Shown here one piece after another: positions 43,876 to 52,351 of a stretch of 64,000 nt of DNA (its first letter is position 1; each line of letters opens with the position of its first letter). Source of the DNA: Salinarimonas soli. Its GTDB lineage: Bacteria; Pseudomonadota; Alphaproteobacteria; Rhizobiales; Beijerinckiaceae. The position numbers and the translations under genes are program-made. The notes below the pieces were generated by a model. It did no database searches, was not told where the DNA came from, and was given only the letters and a program-made list of their open reading frames with translations. Location: NCBI RefSeq assembly GCF_008386575.1, contig NZ_VUOA01000019.1, forward strand, positions 186,698-250,697, read 5' to 3'.

Positions 43876-44601
43876 ATGCAATCCTCCCTCTATGTCGCGC
43901 TGTCCGGCCAAGTCGCCCTCGAGCGGCGCATGCAGACGCTCGCCCGCAACGTCGCCAACATGAACACGGCGGGCTACCGCGCCGACGAGGTGACCTTCGA
44001 GGCGGTGCTGGCCCAGGCCGGGCGCGACCCGGTCGCCTTCGCCTCCGCGGGCGAGACCTACATCTCCCGCCGCCCGGGCGGCCTCACCAAGACCGACGCG
44101 CCCCTCGACGTCGCGGTCGACGGCGAGGCCTGGTTCGCGTTCCAGACCCCGAAAGGCGTGGTCTATACCCGCGACGGGCGCATGAACATGACCGCGAACG
44201 GCGAGCTGCGCACGGTGGCGGGCCACCCCGTCCTCGACGCGGGCGGCACGCCGATCCAGCTCAACCCGAACGGCGGCCCGCCCGTCATCAGCCGCGACGG
44301 CGCCATCTCGCAAGGGGCCCAGCAGGCCGGCGTGCTCGGCCTCCACCTCATCCCCGCCGACGCCAAGCTGTCGCGGTTCGAGAATTCCGGCGTGATCCCC
44401 GACAAGCGCGTCGAGGCCGTGAACGATTTCAGCCGCAACGGCGTCGTGCAGGGCTTCGTCGAGGGCGCCAACGTCAACCCCGTCATGGAGATGGCGAAGC
44501 TCGTCATGGTGACCCGCGCCTTCGAGAGCGCGTCGGCGGCCGTGGACGAGGCCGCCCGCGCCCAGCAGGAGGCGACCCGCACCCTGGGCGATCCGCGATG
44601 A
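43876..44601 (+). CDS. flgF: Flagellar basal-body rod protein FlgF
   Basis: A 241-aa proximal rod protein assembled between the MS ring and hook. The N-terminal rod signature is MQSSLYVALSGQVALERRMQ followed by NVANMNTAGYRADEVTFE. The middle has the FlgF/FlgG hook-rod domain (GVVYTRDGRMNMTANGELRT). The C-terminal helix is NVNPVMEMAKLVMVTRAFES. Normal length. It follows the duplicated mini-ORF by 2 bases. Its TGA overlaps the next ATG (ATGA), so the DUF1217-flgF-fliI line is one coupled operon. Confidence 0.96.
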   Translation: MQSSLYVALSGQVALERRMQTLARNVANMNTAGYRADEVTFEAVLAQAGRDPVAFASAGETYISRRPGGLTKTDAPLDVAVDGEAWFAFQTPKGVVYTRDGRMNMTANGELRTVAGHPVLDAGGTPIQLNPNGGPPVISRDGAISQGAQQAGVLGLHLIPADAKLSRFENSGVIPDKRVEAVNDFSRNGVVQGFVEGANVNPVMEMAKLVMVTRAFESASAAVDEAARAQQEATRTLGDPR

Positions 44602-45245
44602 CCCCGCCGCTCGCCCCGACGTCGTCCCTTCTTGCGGCAGGCCCCGCCACGCCCGCGACCGTCGAGGCGTTGAAGGACACCCTCGCTGCTTTACGCGCCG
44701 CCCGCGGCGGCCCGAAAGCCGTGGCCGCGGCGCCCGCCCCCGTCCAGGGCCCGCCCCTGCCGCCGGATTTCGGCCGCGAGCTCGCCCGCACAGCCGCCGC
44801 GAAGCCCGCTCCTCCGCCGGCCTCCCCCGACATGATCCCGCCGGAGATCCTGCCGCTCCTCTTCGACGGCGGCGCCTTCGCGCCGGGCAAGGCGCTGCGC
44901 CTGTCCGACATCCCGGACGAGGAGACCATGGGCCCGCCGATGCCGGCGCCCGCCGCCGCTCCGGCGACAGGCCCCATCGATCTCGGCCGCTTCCGGAGCG
45001 AGGCGCCGTCGCCGAAACCCGACACCACCGCCTCGGCCCGCCCTGCCGCCCCAGCGACCGCCTCCGCCGAGGAGCCGGGGAAACCCGTCGAGGTGGACGT
45101 GGACCGCCTCGCCAAGGCGCCCTCGAACTTCCTACCCCTCGACGTGCTCCAGGCCATGAAGGCCCGCCACGCGGGCGCCGCCTCCATCCGCGCCGAGGCG
45201 CCCGCGAAGCCCGAGCCGCGCCCCGTGAGCCCCCATGCACGCTGA
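44598..45245 (+). CDS. Hypothetical Ala/Pro-rich protein between flgF and fliI
   Basis: 215 aa, about half Ala and Pro, no signal peptide. Two less biased islands occur: MIPPEILPLLFDGGAFAPGK (near 77-96) and SNFLPLDVLQAMKARHAGA (near 175-193). It overlaps flgF by 4 nt and fliI by 11 nt, so it is certainly within the flagellar transcript. Rhizobial clusters often carry a poorly conserved gene at this position. It may be an export accessory; no homology supports a name. Confidence 0.7.
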   Translation: MTPPLAPTSSLLAAGPATPATVEALKDTLAALRAARGGPKAVAAAPAPVQGPPLPPDFGRELARTAAAKPAPPPASPDMIPPEILPLLFDGGAFAPGKALRLSDIPDEETMGPPMPAPAAAPATGPIDLGRFRSEAPSPKPDTTASARPAAPATASAEEPGKPVEVDVDRLAKAPSNFLPLDVLQAMKARHAGAASIRAEAPAKPEPRPVSPHAR

Positions 45246-46587
45246 CGCCCGCCCCGCGCCGAACGCGCTCTCGCGGCTTGCCGACGCCGTGGCCTCGGCG
45301 CATGCCGACATCGAGCCCGTGCGGGTCGGGGGCCAGATCTCGGCCGTCACCCCCGCCTTCTACCGCGTCTCCGGGATCTCGCCCTTCCTGAAGCTCGGCG
45401 AGCGCATCCTGCTCGGGGGCGAGGGGCGGCCGCAGATCGGCGAGGTGGTGCGCATCGACGACGGCGGCGCCACGGTGAAGCCCTTCGAGGGCTCCATCGA
45501 CGCCCGCCTCGGCGAGCGCGCCTACCGCATCGGCCCCGTCTCGCTCTCCCCCGACGCCAGCTGGCGCGGCCGGGTCGTCGACGCCCTCGGCCGCCCCATC
45601 GACGGCGGCGCGCCCCTCGTGGTGGGCGAGCACCGGGTGATGCCGTTCTCCGATCCGCCCCCCGCCATGAACCGGGCCCGGGTCGGCCGGCACGTGAAGA
45701 CGGGCGTGCGGGCCATCGACATCTTCACGCCGCTCTGCCTCGGCCAGCGGGTCGGCATCTTCGCGGGCTCGGGCGTCGGCAAGTCCACCCTGCTCTCCAT
45801 GATCGCGGGGGCGGAGGGCTTCGACACCATCGTGATCGCGCTGGTGGGCGAGCGGGGCCGCGAGGTGCGCGAGTTCCTGGAGGAGACCCTCACTCCGGCC
45901 TCGCGGGCCCGGGCCGTGATGGTGGTCTCCACCAGCGACGAGAGCCCCATGATGCGCCAGCTCGCCCCCAACACGGCGATGGCGGTGGCGGAATATTTCC
46001 GCGACCGGGGCGACCAGGTGCTCCTCATCATCGACTCCGTGACCCGCTACGCCCATGCAGCCCGGGACGTGGCGCTCGCCGCCGGCGAGCCAGCCGTGTC
46101 GCGCGGCTTCACGCCGAGCGTGTTCAGCGAGCTGCCCCGGCTGCTCGAGCGGGCGGGGCCGGGCTTCGAGGGGGGAGGGGCCATCACGGGCATCTTCTCC
46201 GTGCTCGTCGACGGCGACGACCACAACGACCCCGTGGCCGACAACATCCGCGGCACGCTGGACGGCCACATCGTGCTGGAGCGCTTCATCGCGGATCGCG
46301 GGCGCTTCCCCGCCATGAACCCGCTCACCTCGATCTCGCGCCTGTCGCGCCAGGTCTGGAGCGCCGACCAGCAGGCGCTGGTGCGCCGCTTCTGCGCCCT
46401 CATCGCCCGCTTCGAGGACACCCGCGACCTGCGGATCATGGGCGGCTACGCGCCCGGCAACGACCCCGACCTCGACCAGGCCGTCGCCATCGTCCCGCGC
46501 CTCTACGACGCCCTGCGCCAGGACCCCACCTCGCCCAAGAGCGAGGACGCTTTCCGCGAGCTCGCCGCGATGCTCAAGGGCGAGTGA
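45235..46587 (+). CDS. fliI: Flagellum-specific ATP synthase FliI
   Basis: The 450-aa ATPase of the flagellar type III export apparatus, a cytoplasmic hexamer. The N-terminal beta barrel is followed by the Rossmann core with Walker A GSGVGKST (Lys about 183), VGERGREVREFLEE and the Walker B region QVLLIIDSVTRYAHAARDVA. The conserved AVSRGFTPSVFSELPRLLER loop follows. Normal length. It overlaps the preceding gene by 11 nt. Repeat B4 and the convergent binding-protein gene end the unit. Confidence 0.97.
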   Translation: MHADARPAPNALSRLADAVASAHADIEPVRVGGQISAVTPAFYRVSGISPFLKLGERILLGGEGRPQIGEVVRIDDGGATVKPFEGSIDARLGERAYRIGPVSLSPDASWRGRVVDALGRPIDGGAPLVVGEHRVMPFSDPPPAMNRARVGRHVKTGVRAIDIFTPLCLGQRVGIFAGSGVGKSTLLSMIAGAEGFDTIVIALVGERGREVREFLEETLTPASRARAVMVVSTSDESPMMRQLAPNTAMAVAEYFRDRGDQVLLIIDSVTRYAHAARDVALAAGEPAVSRGFTPSVFSELPRLLERAGPGFEGGGAITGIFSVLVDGDDHNDPVADNIRGTLDGHIVLERFIADRGRFPAMNPLTSISRLSRQVWSADQQALVRRFCALIARFEDTRDLRIMGGYAPGNDPDLDQAVAIVPRLYDALRQDPTSPKSEDAFRELAAMLKGE

Positions 46588-46595
46588 GCGCCCGT

Positions 46596-46752
46596 CCCCC
46601 TCCCCCTTGCAGGGAGGGGTTAGGGGTGGGGGTCGAAAAGTCGGAGCTGGGGGCGGGGGAGGGGAGCACGCCGGCGCGTACAGCCCTCTCCTGCACCGGG
46701 ACCTCTCGCGTCCCGACCCCCACCCCTGCTCCCTCCCCGCAAGGGGGAGGGG
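46596..46752. repeat. Dispersed repeat family B, copy B4
   Basis: CCCCCTCCCCCTTGCAGGGA, GGGGTGGGGGTCGAAAAGTC, GGGGAGCACGCC, CGTACAGCCCTCTCCTGCAC, CTCGCGTCCCGACCCCCACC and CTCCCCGCAAGGGGGAGG. It lies between the convergent stops of fliI and the ABC binding protein and could terminate both. Confidence 0.85.
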
Positions 46753-46766
46753 GATTGGCGTCCCGC

Positions 46767-48362
46767 CTATTCCTTGCGCGCCCAGTAGAGCAGGATCTGG
46801 TTGTCCGCCCGCTGGGTGAGCTTCACCTTGTTCGAGACGCCCCAGGCCAGCGCCTGCTGGTGCAGCGGGATGAAGCCCCAGTCCTTGTTGGCGATCTCGA
46901 AGGCCTGCTTGATCATCGCGTCGCGCTTCGTCGTGTCGGCCTCCACGAGGATCTTGTCGGTGAGGGCGTCGAGCTCCTTGTTGCAATAGCCGCCGTAGTT
47001 CGTCTCGCCGCGGCTCGAGGTCGGCACGTCGCGGCAGCCCATGATGTCGTAGAGGACGTTGTGGCTGTCGAAGGTGCCGGGGGTCCAGCCCAGGAGATAG
47101 AGCGTGCTCTGGTAGCCGCCCGACTTGCCGGCCTTGCCGAAATATTGCGCCTTCGGGATTGCGCTCAGCGCCACCTTGACGCCGGCCCGGGCCAGCATGC
47201 CCACCACCGCCTGGCAGATCTCGGCGTCGTTCACGTAGCGGTCGTTGGGGCAGTCCATCCCGACCTCGAAGCCGTTAGGGTACCCGGCGTCGGCGAGAAG
47301 CTTCTTGGCCGCCGCGAGGTCGGCCTTGGGCCGCGTGAACTCCTTGGAGCCGGAGAAGAGCTGGGGCGCGATCATCAGGGCGGAGGGCGTCGAGAGGCCG
47401 CGCATGACCCGGTCGCGGATCACGTCGATGTCGACCGCCCGGTAGAACGCCTCGCGGACGCGAGGGTCCTTGAAGGGGTTCTTGCCCTTCACGTTGGAGA
47501 CGAGGAGCTCGTCGCGCACCGTGTCGAAGCCGAGGAAGATGGTGCGAAGCTCCGGCCCGGTGAGCACCTTCGCGTTGGGGCTCGCGTTCACCCGGGCGAT
47601 GTCCTGCACCGGCACGGGCTCGATCACGTCGACCTCCCCCGACAGGAGCGCGGCGACGCGGGTGGCGTCGTTGGTGATCGGGGTGAAGACGATCTCGTCG
47701 AGATTGTGCTGGGGCTTGTCCCACCAGGCCTCGTTCTTCTTGAACACCGTGCGGACGCCAGGCTGGTGCGTCTCGATGCGGAAGGGCCCCGTGCCGTTGG
47801 CGTTGAGGGCCGCATAGCCCGGCGTCGTGGCGGCGGCGGGGGTGGGCTGCGTGGTGTTGTTCGCCTCCGACCACTCCTTATCCATGATGTACCAGGTGTC
47901 CCACTGGCTGTTCAGGATGGGGTTGGGCGAGTCGAGGATGACGTCGACCGTGTGGTCGTCGACCTTCACGAACTTTGCCGTCGTGGGGATGCGGGTGGTG
48001 AAGTTCGAGCCCTTGGCCCGCACGCGCTCGGCGGAGAAGATCACGTCGTCGGCGGTGAAGTCGTTGCCGTTGTGGAACTTCACGCCCTTGCGCAGGAACA
48101 GGCGCCAGCGCAGGCCGTCCTCGCTCGTCTCCCAGCGCTCGGCGAGCGCCGGCTCGATCTTGAGATCCTTTCCGCGCCGGGTGAGGCCCTCGTAGACGTG
48201 GCCGTGATGGGCGTTCGTCGTGGTCTCGTTGAGCGTGTAGGGATCGAGCGACTTGAGGTCGCCCTGGTTGGCGTAGCGCAGGGTGACGGCGGAGGCGGGC
48301 AGGGCGCCCGTCGCGAGCAGCAGGGCTGCGACGCCGGCGAGCATCGTGGTGCGGTGGGTCAT
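46767..48362 (-). CDS. ABC transporter substrate-binding protein, peptide/nickel family (SBP_bac_5)
   Basis: A 531-aa periplasmic binding protein. The signal peptide MTHRTTMLAGVAALLLATGA is cut near ASAV. Family marks are GDLKSLDPYTLNETTTNAHH, LAERWETSEDGLRWRLFLRK, GVKFHNGNDFTADDVIFSAE and ADAGYPNGFEVGMDCPNDRY. Binds oligopeptides or similar solutes for an ABC importer. No permease or ATPase genes are next to it, so it is an orphan or uses a distant transporter. It stands opposite to, and interrupts, the flagellar genes. The ATG at 48362 has GAGGGG 12 bases upstream. Confidence 0.93.
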   Translation of the reverse strand: MTHRTTMLAGVAALLLATGALPASAVTLRYANQGDLKSLDPYTLNETTTNAHHGHVYEGLTRRGKDLKIEPALAERWETSEDGLRWRLFLRKGVKFHNGNDFTADDVIFSAERVRAKGSNFTTRIPTTAKFVKVDDHTVDVILDSPNPILNSQWDTWYIMDKEWSEANNTTQPTPAAATTPGYAALNANGTGPFRIETHQPGVRTVFKKNEAWWDKPQHNLDEIVFTPITNDATRVAALLSGEVDVIEPVPVQDIARVNASPNAKVLTGPELRTIFLGFDTVRDELLVSNVKGKNPFKDPRVREAFYRAVDIDVIRDRVMRGLSTPSALMIAPQLFSGSKEFTRPKADLAAAKKLLADAGYPNGFEVGMDCPNDRYVNDAEICQAVVGMLARAGVKVALSAIPKAQYFGKAGKSGGYQSTLYLLGWTPGTFDSHNVLYDIMGCRDVPTSSRGETNYGGYCNKELDALTDKILVEADTTKRDAMIKQAFEIANKDWGFIPLHQQALAWGVSNKVKLTQRADNQILLYWARKE

Positions 48363-48533
48363 GCTGTGGTGGTCCCCTCGTGGTCTTGGCGGGCGGCGCA
48401 CCCCTCGAGGTACGGCGCCCGCAGGAGGGGGAGCCTAGAGGGGCGGGAACCGGCCTGTCCAGGCCGCTCGAAAGAGGCTTGAGGCCGTTAAGCCTCGCGC
48501 AAGCTTCGCGGCGTAGGGTGCCCTCATGACGGA

Positions 48534-48562
48534 TTGGACCCCAACGCACAGCGGTCCATAGG
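48534..48562 (+). promoter_or_regulatory. Weak promoter candidate upstream of flagellin
   Basis: TTGGAC (48534-48539), 17 bases and CATAGG (48557-48562), about 70 bases before the flagellin ATG. No sigma-54 or sigma-28 consensus was evident in the 271-bp gap, so this is only the best visible candidate. The gap otherwise holds nothing recognisable. Confidence 0.22.
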
Positions 48563-48633
48563 CATGATGCCGCTCCGTCATTCCGGTGAAAGCCCGGCAT
48601 GTCCCGCAACACTCTTTCAAGGGACATACGACC

Positions 48634-49902
48634 ATGGGTTCGTCCATCAACACCAACACCGCCGCGATGACGGCGCTGGCCACGCTCAACCAGACCCAGA
48701 AGTCCATGGAGATGACGCAGGCGCGCATCTCGTCGGGCTTCCGCGTCTCGACGGCGCAGGACAACGCCGCCTACTGGTCCATCGCGACCACGATGCGGTC
48801 CGACGACAAGGCGCTGGGCGCCGTGCAGGACTCGCTCGGCCTCGGCGCCGCCACCATCGACGTCGCCTACACCGCCATGAACGCGACCGTGAAGGTCGTC
48901 GACGACATCAAGGCCAAGCTCGTCGCCGCCCGTACCCCCGGCGTCGACCGCGGCAAGATCCAGTCCGACATCACCGAGCTCCAGAAGCAGCTCAAGAACA
49001 CGGCGAACTCCGCGGTGTTCAACGGCGAGAACTGGCTCTCGGTCGACGGCGGCGCCGCGAGCTTCAACCCGACCAAGACGGTCGTGGCCTCGTTCTCGCG
49101 CACCGGCGGCCAGATCGCGATCGGCACCGTCGACGTCAACCTGAACGCCTCGAAGCTGCTCGACTCGCAGACCGAGACGGCGCTGGCCAGCATGCGCAAC
49201 ACCACCGCTTCGGTCACGGCCGGCGGCGGCTTCGTCGTCCAGGCCGGCGGCGGCTCGCTCGCCGTCAACGTCGGCGGCACCACCACGACGCTGCGCTTCG
49301 ACCAGGGCGCGAGCCTTGGCGACGTGGCGACCGCGCTGAGCGGCATCTCCGGCATCACGGCGCAGGTCGACTCCACCGGCGTGCTCCGCATCGCCAACCG
49401 CAACAGCGTGGCGGTGAGCTTCACGCAGACCAACCTCTCGGCGGCCCCGGCGGACTTCACGATCACCGCGATCGCCGCTCCCGCCGCTCCGGGCCTGCTC
49501 GCCTCCAAGAAGGGCATCCTGGACAAGGGCTACGACTACTACGACGGCGCCGCCTGGACGACGGCGAGCGTGACCACGGTCGACATCAGCAAGCTCACGG
49601 ACAGCGCGGCCGACCTCAGCCGCCTGGAAGTGTTCATCCGCGCGGTCGACAAGGGCCTCGGCGCGATCACGACCGCCGCGACCAACCTCGGCTCGCTCAA
49701 GTCGCGCATCGACCTGCAGCAGGACTTCACGAAGGCCCTGCGCGACTCGATGAGCCGCGGCGTCGGCCAGCTCGTGGACGCCGACATGTCGGCGGAGTCG
49801 ACCCGCCTCCAGGCGCTCCAGACCCAGCAGCAGCTCGGCATCCAGGCCCTCTCGATCGCCAACCAGGGCGCTCAGAGCATCCTGTCGCTCTTCCGCGGCT
49901 GA
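48634..49902 (+). CDS. fliC: Flagellin
   Basis: The 422-aa filament subunit, secreted by the flagellar export system. The N-terminal D0/D1 is MGSSINTNTAAMTALATLNQ, then GFRVSTAQDNAAYWSIATTM. The C-terminal D1/D0 is VDADMSAESTRLQALQTQQQ with SIANQGAQSILSLFRG. The central domain holds a Flagellin_IN-like repeat (LRFDQGASLGDVATALSGIS, GITAQVDSTGVLRIANRNSV). The start at 48634 was chosen over an upstream ATG because of the conserved MGSSINTN. A perfect terminator follows, so the gene is transcribed alone. Codon use is more uniform than in its neighbours, as expected for high expression. Confidence 0.96.
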   Translation: MGSSINTNTAAMTALATLNQTQKSMEMTQARISSGFRVSTAQDNAAYWSIATTMRSDDKALGAVQDSLGLGAATIDVAYTAMNATVKVVDDIKAKLVAARTPGVDRGKIQSDITELQKQLKNTANSAVFNGENWLSVDGGAASFNPTKTVVASFSRTGGQIAIGTVDVNLNASKLLDSQTETALASMRNTTASVTAGGGFVVQAGGGSLAVNVGGTTTTLRFDQGASLGDVATALSGISGITAQVDSTGVLRIANRNSVAVSFTQTNLSAAPADFTITAIAAPAAPGLLASKKGILDKGYDYYDGAAWTTASVTTVDISKLTDSAADLSRLEVFIRAVDKGLGAITTAATNLGSLKSRIDLQQDFTKALRDSMSRGVGQLVDADMSAESTRLQALQTQQQLGIQALSIANQGAQSILSLFRG

Positions 49903-49928
49903 TCCTCGAGGCCACGCCTCCATCCCAG

Positions 49929-49957
49929 GGCCACGCTCGAAAGAGCGTGGCCTTTTT
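49929..49957 (+). terminator. Rho-independent terminator after flagellin
   Basis: GGCCACGCTC (49929-49938), a GAAA tetraloop and GAGCGTGGCC (49943-49952) form a perfect 10-bp stem, followed by TTTTT. Confidence 0.95.
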
Positions 49958-50080
49958 GCGTGACGGCGGCCGCGCCGCGCCTGTCGCAACCCTCGGGCAA
50001 GCTTGCGCCGCCATGGTGTCGCTTGATCGGCCGGACCGCGCGCCACGCGGCCCGGCTCTCGAACAGCATCGCGAGACCCG

Positions 50081-51703
50081 ATGAGCGTTCTAGAACATGC
50101 CGACCGCCTGCGGCTGAACCTTCTCGACCTCGGCTTGAAGCGCCTCGTGGCGCTCGCCATCGTCGGGCTCACCGTGATCGTGGGCGTCGGAACGGGCGCC
50201 TATCTCCTCAGCCGCCCGCAATACGCGGTCCTCTATACGGGGCTGGAGCGCGACGACGTCACCCGCATCGGCACCGCGCTCAACGAAGCGGGCATCCCCT
50301 ACGACGTGAGCGCGGCCGGCAACGCCGTGATGGTGGGCCACGCCAACGTGAGCAAGGCCCGCATGCTGCTCGCCGAGAAGGGGCTGCCCTACAGCGCCAA
50401 GGCGGGCTACGAGCTCTTCGACAAGCTCGGCTCGCTCGGCATCACCTCGTTCATGCAGGAGGTGACCCGCGTCCGGGCTCTGGAGGGCGAGATCGCCCGC
50501 ACGATCCAGGGCATGCGCGGCATCAAGGCGGCGCGCGTCCATCTCGTGATGCCCGACCCGGGCTCCTTCCGCCGCGAGCAGCGCCCGCCCTCGGCCTCCG
50601 TGGTGATCCGCGCCGACCACGCCGACCTCCAGGGCTCGGCCCAGGCCGTGCGCCACCTCGTCTCGGCCGCCGTGCCCGGCATGACCCCCGACAAGGTGAC
50701 GGTGCTCAGCGCCGACGGGACGCTTCTCGCGTCCGGTGGCGATGCCGCCCAGGCGGGCGGCCGGGCCGCCGGCCTCCACCGCACGATCAACCGGGAGATC
50801 GAGGACAGCGTGCGGCGCACGCTCACCCCCTATCTCGGCCTGGAGAACTTCGAGATCAGCGTCGCGGCGAAGATCAACACGGACAAGAAGGTGGTGAACG
50901 AGACCATCTTCAATCCCGAGTCCAAGGTCGAGCGCTCGATCCGCGTGGTGCGCGAGAGCGAGACCTCGCAGAACCAGAACCGCCAGGCCCCCACCACCGT
51001 GCAGCAGAACCTGCCCAACGAGCGGATCAACACCGACAAGGGCGACCAGTCGAGCGAGGAGACGAAGCGGCGCGAGGACCTCACGAATTTCGAGATCTCG
51101 TCGAAGCAGATCCAGACGTCGAGCGACGGCTACGGCATCGAGCAGCTCTCCATCGCGGTCCTCGTCAACCGGGCCCGCCTCGCGGCCGCCGCGGGACCCG
51201 AGGCGGGCGAGGAGGGCATCGCCCGCCAGATCGCCGAGATCGAGGCCCTCGTCGGCTCGGCCGCGGGCTACCGCGAGGCGCGCGGCGACGTGCTCAAGGT
51301 CTCCGCCGTGAGCTTCCTCGCGGGCTCTAGCGGCGGGCTCGACCCGGTGCCGGACGCGAGCCTCAAGGAGCTCCTCCTGCGCCAGACGGGCACGATCGTG
51401 AACTCGCTGATGATCCTCGTGATCGCGCTCACCGTGATCTGGTTCGGCCTGCGCCCGGCGCTCGCCGTGCTCCTCGACCGGCCCAAGGCCGAGGCCGCCG
51501 CCGCCCTCGGGGGCGCCGCGCTCGGCGGTCCCGCGGGCGAGGCGCCCCCGGCGCTCGCCGCGCCTGAGGTCAACCTCGTCGAGAACGTCGCGACCCGCCT
51601 CAACAGCTCGACCATCAAGCGCCTCGAGCAGATCGTCGAGCAGAACGAGGAGCAGGCCGCCCACATCCTGAAGCAGTGGATGCACGCAGGCGAGACCGCT
51701 TGA
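50081..51703 (+). CDS. fliF: Flagellar MS-ring protein FliF
   Basis: The 540-aa inner-membrane ring on which the flagellum is built. The first helix is near residues 23-43 (ALAIVGLTVIVGVGTGAYLL). The periplasmic ring-building motifs follow (GIPYDVSAAGNAVMV, EGEIARTIQGMRGIKAARVH, RRTLTPYLGLENFEISVAAK). A disordered insert lies near 305-335, the second helix near 437-457 (TIVNSLMILVIALTVIWFGL). The C-terminal FliG-binding tail is SSTIKRLEQIVEQNEEQAAH. Normal length. The stop overlaps the next ATG by one base (TGATG). fliG, usually next, is absent here. Confidence 0.97.
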   Translation: MSVLEHADRLRLNLLDLGLKRLVALAIVGLTVIVGVGTGAYLLSRPQYAVLYTGLERDDVTRIGTALNEAGIPYDVSAAGNAVMVGHANVSKARMLLAEKGLPYSAKAGYELFDKLGSLGITSFMQEVTRVRALEGEIARTIQGMRGIKAARVHLVMPDPGSFRREQRPPSASVVIRADHADLQGSAQAVRHLVSAAVPGMTPDKVTVLSADGTLLASGGDAAQAGGRAAGLHRTINREIEDSVRRTLTPYLGLENFEISVAAKINTDKKVVNETIFNPESKVERSIRVVRESETSQNQNRQAPTTVQQNLPNERINTDKGDQSSEETKRREDLTNFEISSKQIQTSSDGYGIEQLSIAVLVNRARLAAAAGPEAGEEGIARQIAEIEALVGSAAGYREARGDVLKVSAVSFLAGSSGGLDPVPDASLKELLLRQTGTIVNSLMILVIALTVIWFGLRPALAVLLDRPKAEAAAALGGAALGGPAGEAPPALAAPEVNLVENVATRLNSSTIKRLEQIVEQNEEQAAHILKQWMHAGETA

Positions 51704-52341
51704 TGGCCCATCCCCTCGCAGCCCGGCTGATCGAGCTCAAGCCCACCGTCGCGGTGCTCACCCCCGAGCCCGAGGCGTCCGGCGCGCGGGGCGCCCCGCC
51801 GCCGGTGGAGGATCCCGGCCCGCCGGAGCCCGACCTCGACACCCTGCTCGCCGAGGCCTTCGCCCGCGGCGTCGCGCAAGGCGAGGCCGGCGCCGCCGCG
51901 GTGCACGGCGCCGCCCTGGAGGCGGCTGAGGCCCGCGCGGCCGAGCTGCTTGCCATGGAGCGCGCCCGCTGGGCCGACGAGGAGGGCGCACGGCTCGCCG
52001 CGCTGCTGACCGAGCTCGCCGGCGGAATCGAGGAGCGGATCGCCGCGGGCGCGGCCCGGGTGCTCAGGCCGTTCCTCGACGAGGCCGTGCGCGACCGGGC
52101 GCTCGCCGGGCTCATGGCCGCCCTCGACACGATCCTTCGGGGCAAGCCCGCCGCCGCGATCGCGCTCACCGGCCCCGCGGATCTCGGGGAGGCTCTGCTT
52201 CGCCGGCTTCCCGCGCCGACGGCCGAGCGGATCCGCTTCACGCCGGGCGAGGGGATCGAGCTCCTCCTCACCGTGGACGACCTCGTCGTCGAAACCCAGC
52301 TCGCCTCGTGGTCTCGCGCCCTGCGCGAGCCCGCCGTTTGA
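51703..52341 (+). CDS. FliH-like flagellar assembly protein
   Basis: 212 aa. A Pro-rich N-terminus is followed by a long Ala/Glu helical segment (LDTLLAEAFARGVAQGEAGA, EAAEARAAELLAMERARWAD). A globular end follows (GEGIELLLTVDDLVVETQLA). This is the layout of FliH, the stator-like regulator of FliI ATPase. Sequence identity to canonical FliH is not obvious, as is usual in this order, so the name rests on layout and position after fliF. Its start overlaps the fliF stop. Confidence 0.7.
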   Translation: MAHPLAARLIELKPTVAVLTPEPEASGARGAPPPVEDPGPPEPDLDTLLAEAFARGVAQGEAGAAAVHGAALEAAEARAAELLAMERARWADEEGARLAALLTELAGGIEERIAAGAARVLRPFLDEAVRDRALAGLMAALDTILRGKPAAAIALTGPADLGEALLRRLPAPTAERIRFTPGEGIELLLTVDDLVVETQLASWSRALREPAV

Positions 52342-52351
52342 GGACGCCCCC

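Noticed and set aside
50090..51685. A 531-codon minus-strand frame opposite fliF
   Set aside because: Translation is a His/Arg/Leu/Gly shadow of fliF with no recognisable motif or ribosome site.
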